Assembly: GCA_017468985.1 (NCBI GenBank)
Contig: JAFUHF010000009.1
Coordinates: 1 to 42,826, forward strand
Origin: Bacteroidaceae bacterium
GTDB taxonomy: Bacteria > Bacteroidota > Bacteroidia > Bacteroidales > Bacteroidaceae
Direction: 5' to 3'
Length of the DNA: 42,826 nucleotides
The position numbers and the translations under genes are program-made. Each line of letters begins with the position of its first letter. The first letter of the stretch is position 1. Below the pieces are notes generated by a model. It did not search any database. It was not told where the DNA came from and saw only the letters and a program-made list of their open reading frames with translations. Below are positions 41,880 to 42,826 of the stretch, piece after piece.

Positions 41880-42826
41880 ATGTATGTCTACCACCTGCCT
41901 CACGCTCGCCTCTTGCTCATTGGCATAGCCCTTTTGCTTGCCGTAAATCTGCACGCACAGCGTTTGCTAAAACAGCAAAAACTCTCCCGTTGGGATCTCC
42001 CAGCCGCAAACTACAGCGGCCTTGCAACATGGGGAGAGAACCGCTATGCCATGATTGACGACAAGAGTACCGCCATCGGTTTTCTGCCCTTGCAAATCAT
42101 TCAAAACGAGCGTACGGGGAAAATACGACATATTCAAGCAGGACCCTTTCGCGGAAACACACCAGCGAAGGGGATGTCCGTTCATCCCGACCTTGAAGAC
42201 ATTGCATTTGTGCCCGAATGGCAAACGTTCTTCATCGCTAGCGAAGCCACCCAACAAATATGGGAATGCGACACTATGGGACAGTTCACGGGAAGGCAGC
42301 TCCATATTCCCGAGTATTTCTCCACTGTAAAGCAAAATGGCGGTTTTGAGTCCATCACATACGATTCCTCCGCACATCGTTTTTGGACAACCACAGAGAA
42401 TCCTCTGCCTGAGGATTCCTCCTTCCACCGCATTCTCTGCTTCGGTGATGATCTGGCACCACAATTCCACTTGCGCTACCTCTGCTCTCCTCCCCAGCTC
42501 AAAAAAGGGAAATTCTACGCCCACGGCATTTCCTCTCTATTGGCCCTCCCCGATGGCCGCCTACTGGTAATGGAACGAGAGCTCAGCGTACCTGCACGCT
42601 ACATAGGTGCCAAGACGCTAATCCACGTTTTCGTTGTTCAGCCCAACGTCCATTCCGAATCTTCCTACATTGAGAAAAAGGAAATGTTTCATTTCACCAC
42701 TCATCTAAAGGCAGGCAGTACCAATTTCGGGAATTATGAGGGCATGGCCTTAGGATGCAGGTTGACAAATGGGAAACAGACCTTGTTGCTCATTTCTGAT
42801 TCACAAGCAGGGGCTGGCAACAAAAT
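41880..42826 (+). CDS. Esterase-like / phytase-family secreted protein (5' part, cut by window end)
   Basis: ATG 41880 opens a frame that stays open to the window end, giving 315 residues. A signal peptide ends LHAQ. The mature part matches esterase-like proteins of the phytase family (PF13449): NYSGLATWGENRYAMIDDKS, SVHPDLEDIAFVPEW, GGFESITYDSSAHRFW, and NYEGMALG near the end. These motifs correspond to propeller blades with acidic metal-site residues. The gene begins 14 bases after the A2M gene, so the two are probably co-transcribed. Enzymatic activity and substrate are unknown; the C-terminal part is not in view. Confidence 0.8.
   Translation, partial: MYVYHLPHARLLLIGIALLLAVNLHAQRLLKQQKLSRWDLPAANYSGLATWGENRYAMIDDKSTAIGFLPLQIIQNERTGKIRHIQAGPFRGNTPAKGMSVHPDLEDIAFVPEWQTFFIASEATQQIWECDTMGQFTGRQLHIPEYFSTVKQNGGFESITYDSSAHRFWTTTENPLPEDSSFHRILCFGDDLAPQFHLRYLCSPPQLKKGKFYAHGISSLLALPDGRLLVMERELSVPARYIGAKTLIHVFVVQPNVHSESSYIEKKEMFHFTTHLKAGSTNFGNYEGMALGCRLTNGKQTLLLISDSQAGAGNK

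Overview
The window reads as chromosomal DNA of an anaerobic Bacteroidota, most likely Prevotellaceae or a close Bacteroidales relative. The evidence is: repeated promoters with the Bacteroidetes -7 box TAnnTTTGC and a TTG/TTTG -33 element; a serine palmitoyltransferase very close to the Bacteroides Spt family; a C-terminal domain resembling a T9SS (Por) sorting signal; lipid-anchored TamA-like Omp85; and carboxypeptidase-regulatory-domain outer-membrane barrels. No tRNA, rRNA, transposase, integrase or CRISPR array was seen.

Layout. 1-143 is the tail of an unidentified gene. 311-3633 is a two-gene unit: a lipoprotein combining a CxxCH haem-c motif with a PD40/TolB-like propeller, then a DUF6057-type polytopic membrane protein. 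3803-9000 holds a PadR regulator, a PspC-domain membrane protein and a TonB-receptor-like outer-membrane barrel. 9065-12191 (minus strand) is the rplM-rpsI-rpsB-tsf translation cluster behind a Bacteroidetes promoter and a structured leader. 12297-19223 (minus strand) is an operon of a secreted CotH-kinase protein, a second DUF6057 protein, a second haem-c/propeller lipoprotein and nudC. 19275-19618 is a 42-bp tandem repeat array, followed by two copies of a promoter-proximal repeat and serS.

21212-28139 is housekeeping with several single-gene units: tamL, a small lipoprotein, gdhA, asnA and spt. gdhA (ammonia plus 2-oxoglutarate) and asnA (ammonia plus aspartate) converge on a shared terminator. 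28365-31987 is a BlaI-type regulator, a 59-residue single-pass membrane protein resembling only the first helix of a BlaR1/M56 protein, and a second outer-membrane barrel paralogous to the one at 5993-8935. A DUF362 lipoprotein follows. 33279 to the window end looks like one long operon: glycosyltransferase 2, radC, a DUF59 (SufT/MIP18-like) protein, lpxH, a very large alpha-2-macroglobulin-like protein without a visible thioester motif, and a phytase-like esterase cut by the window edge.

The most unusual content is the twin haem-c propeller/DUF6057 system (one copy coupled to CotH and NudC), the BlaI / single-helix protein / barrel module that lacks a normal BlaR1 sensor, and the helically phased 42-bp palindrome array between the CotH and serS promoters. 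All functional assignments come from reading motifs and remembered family features; no database search was run.
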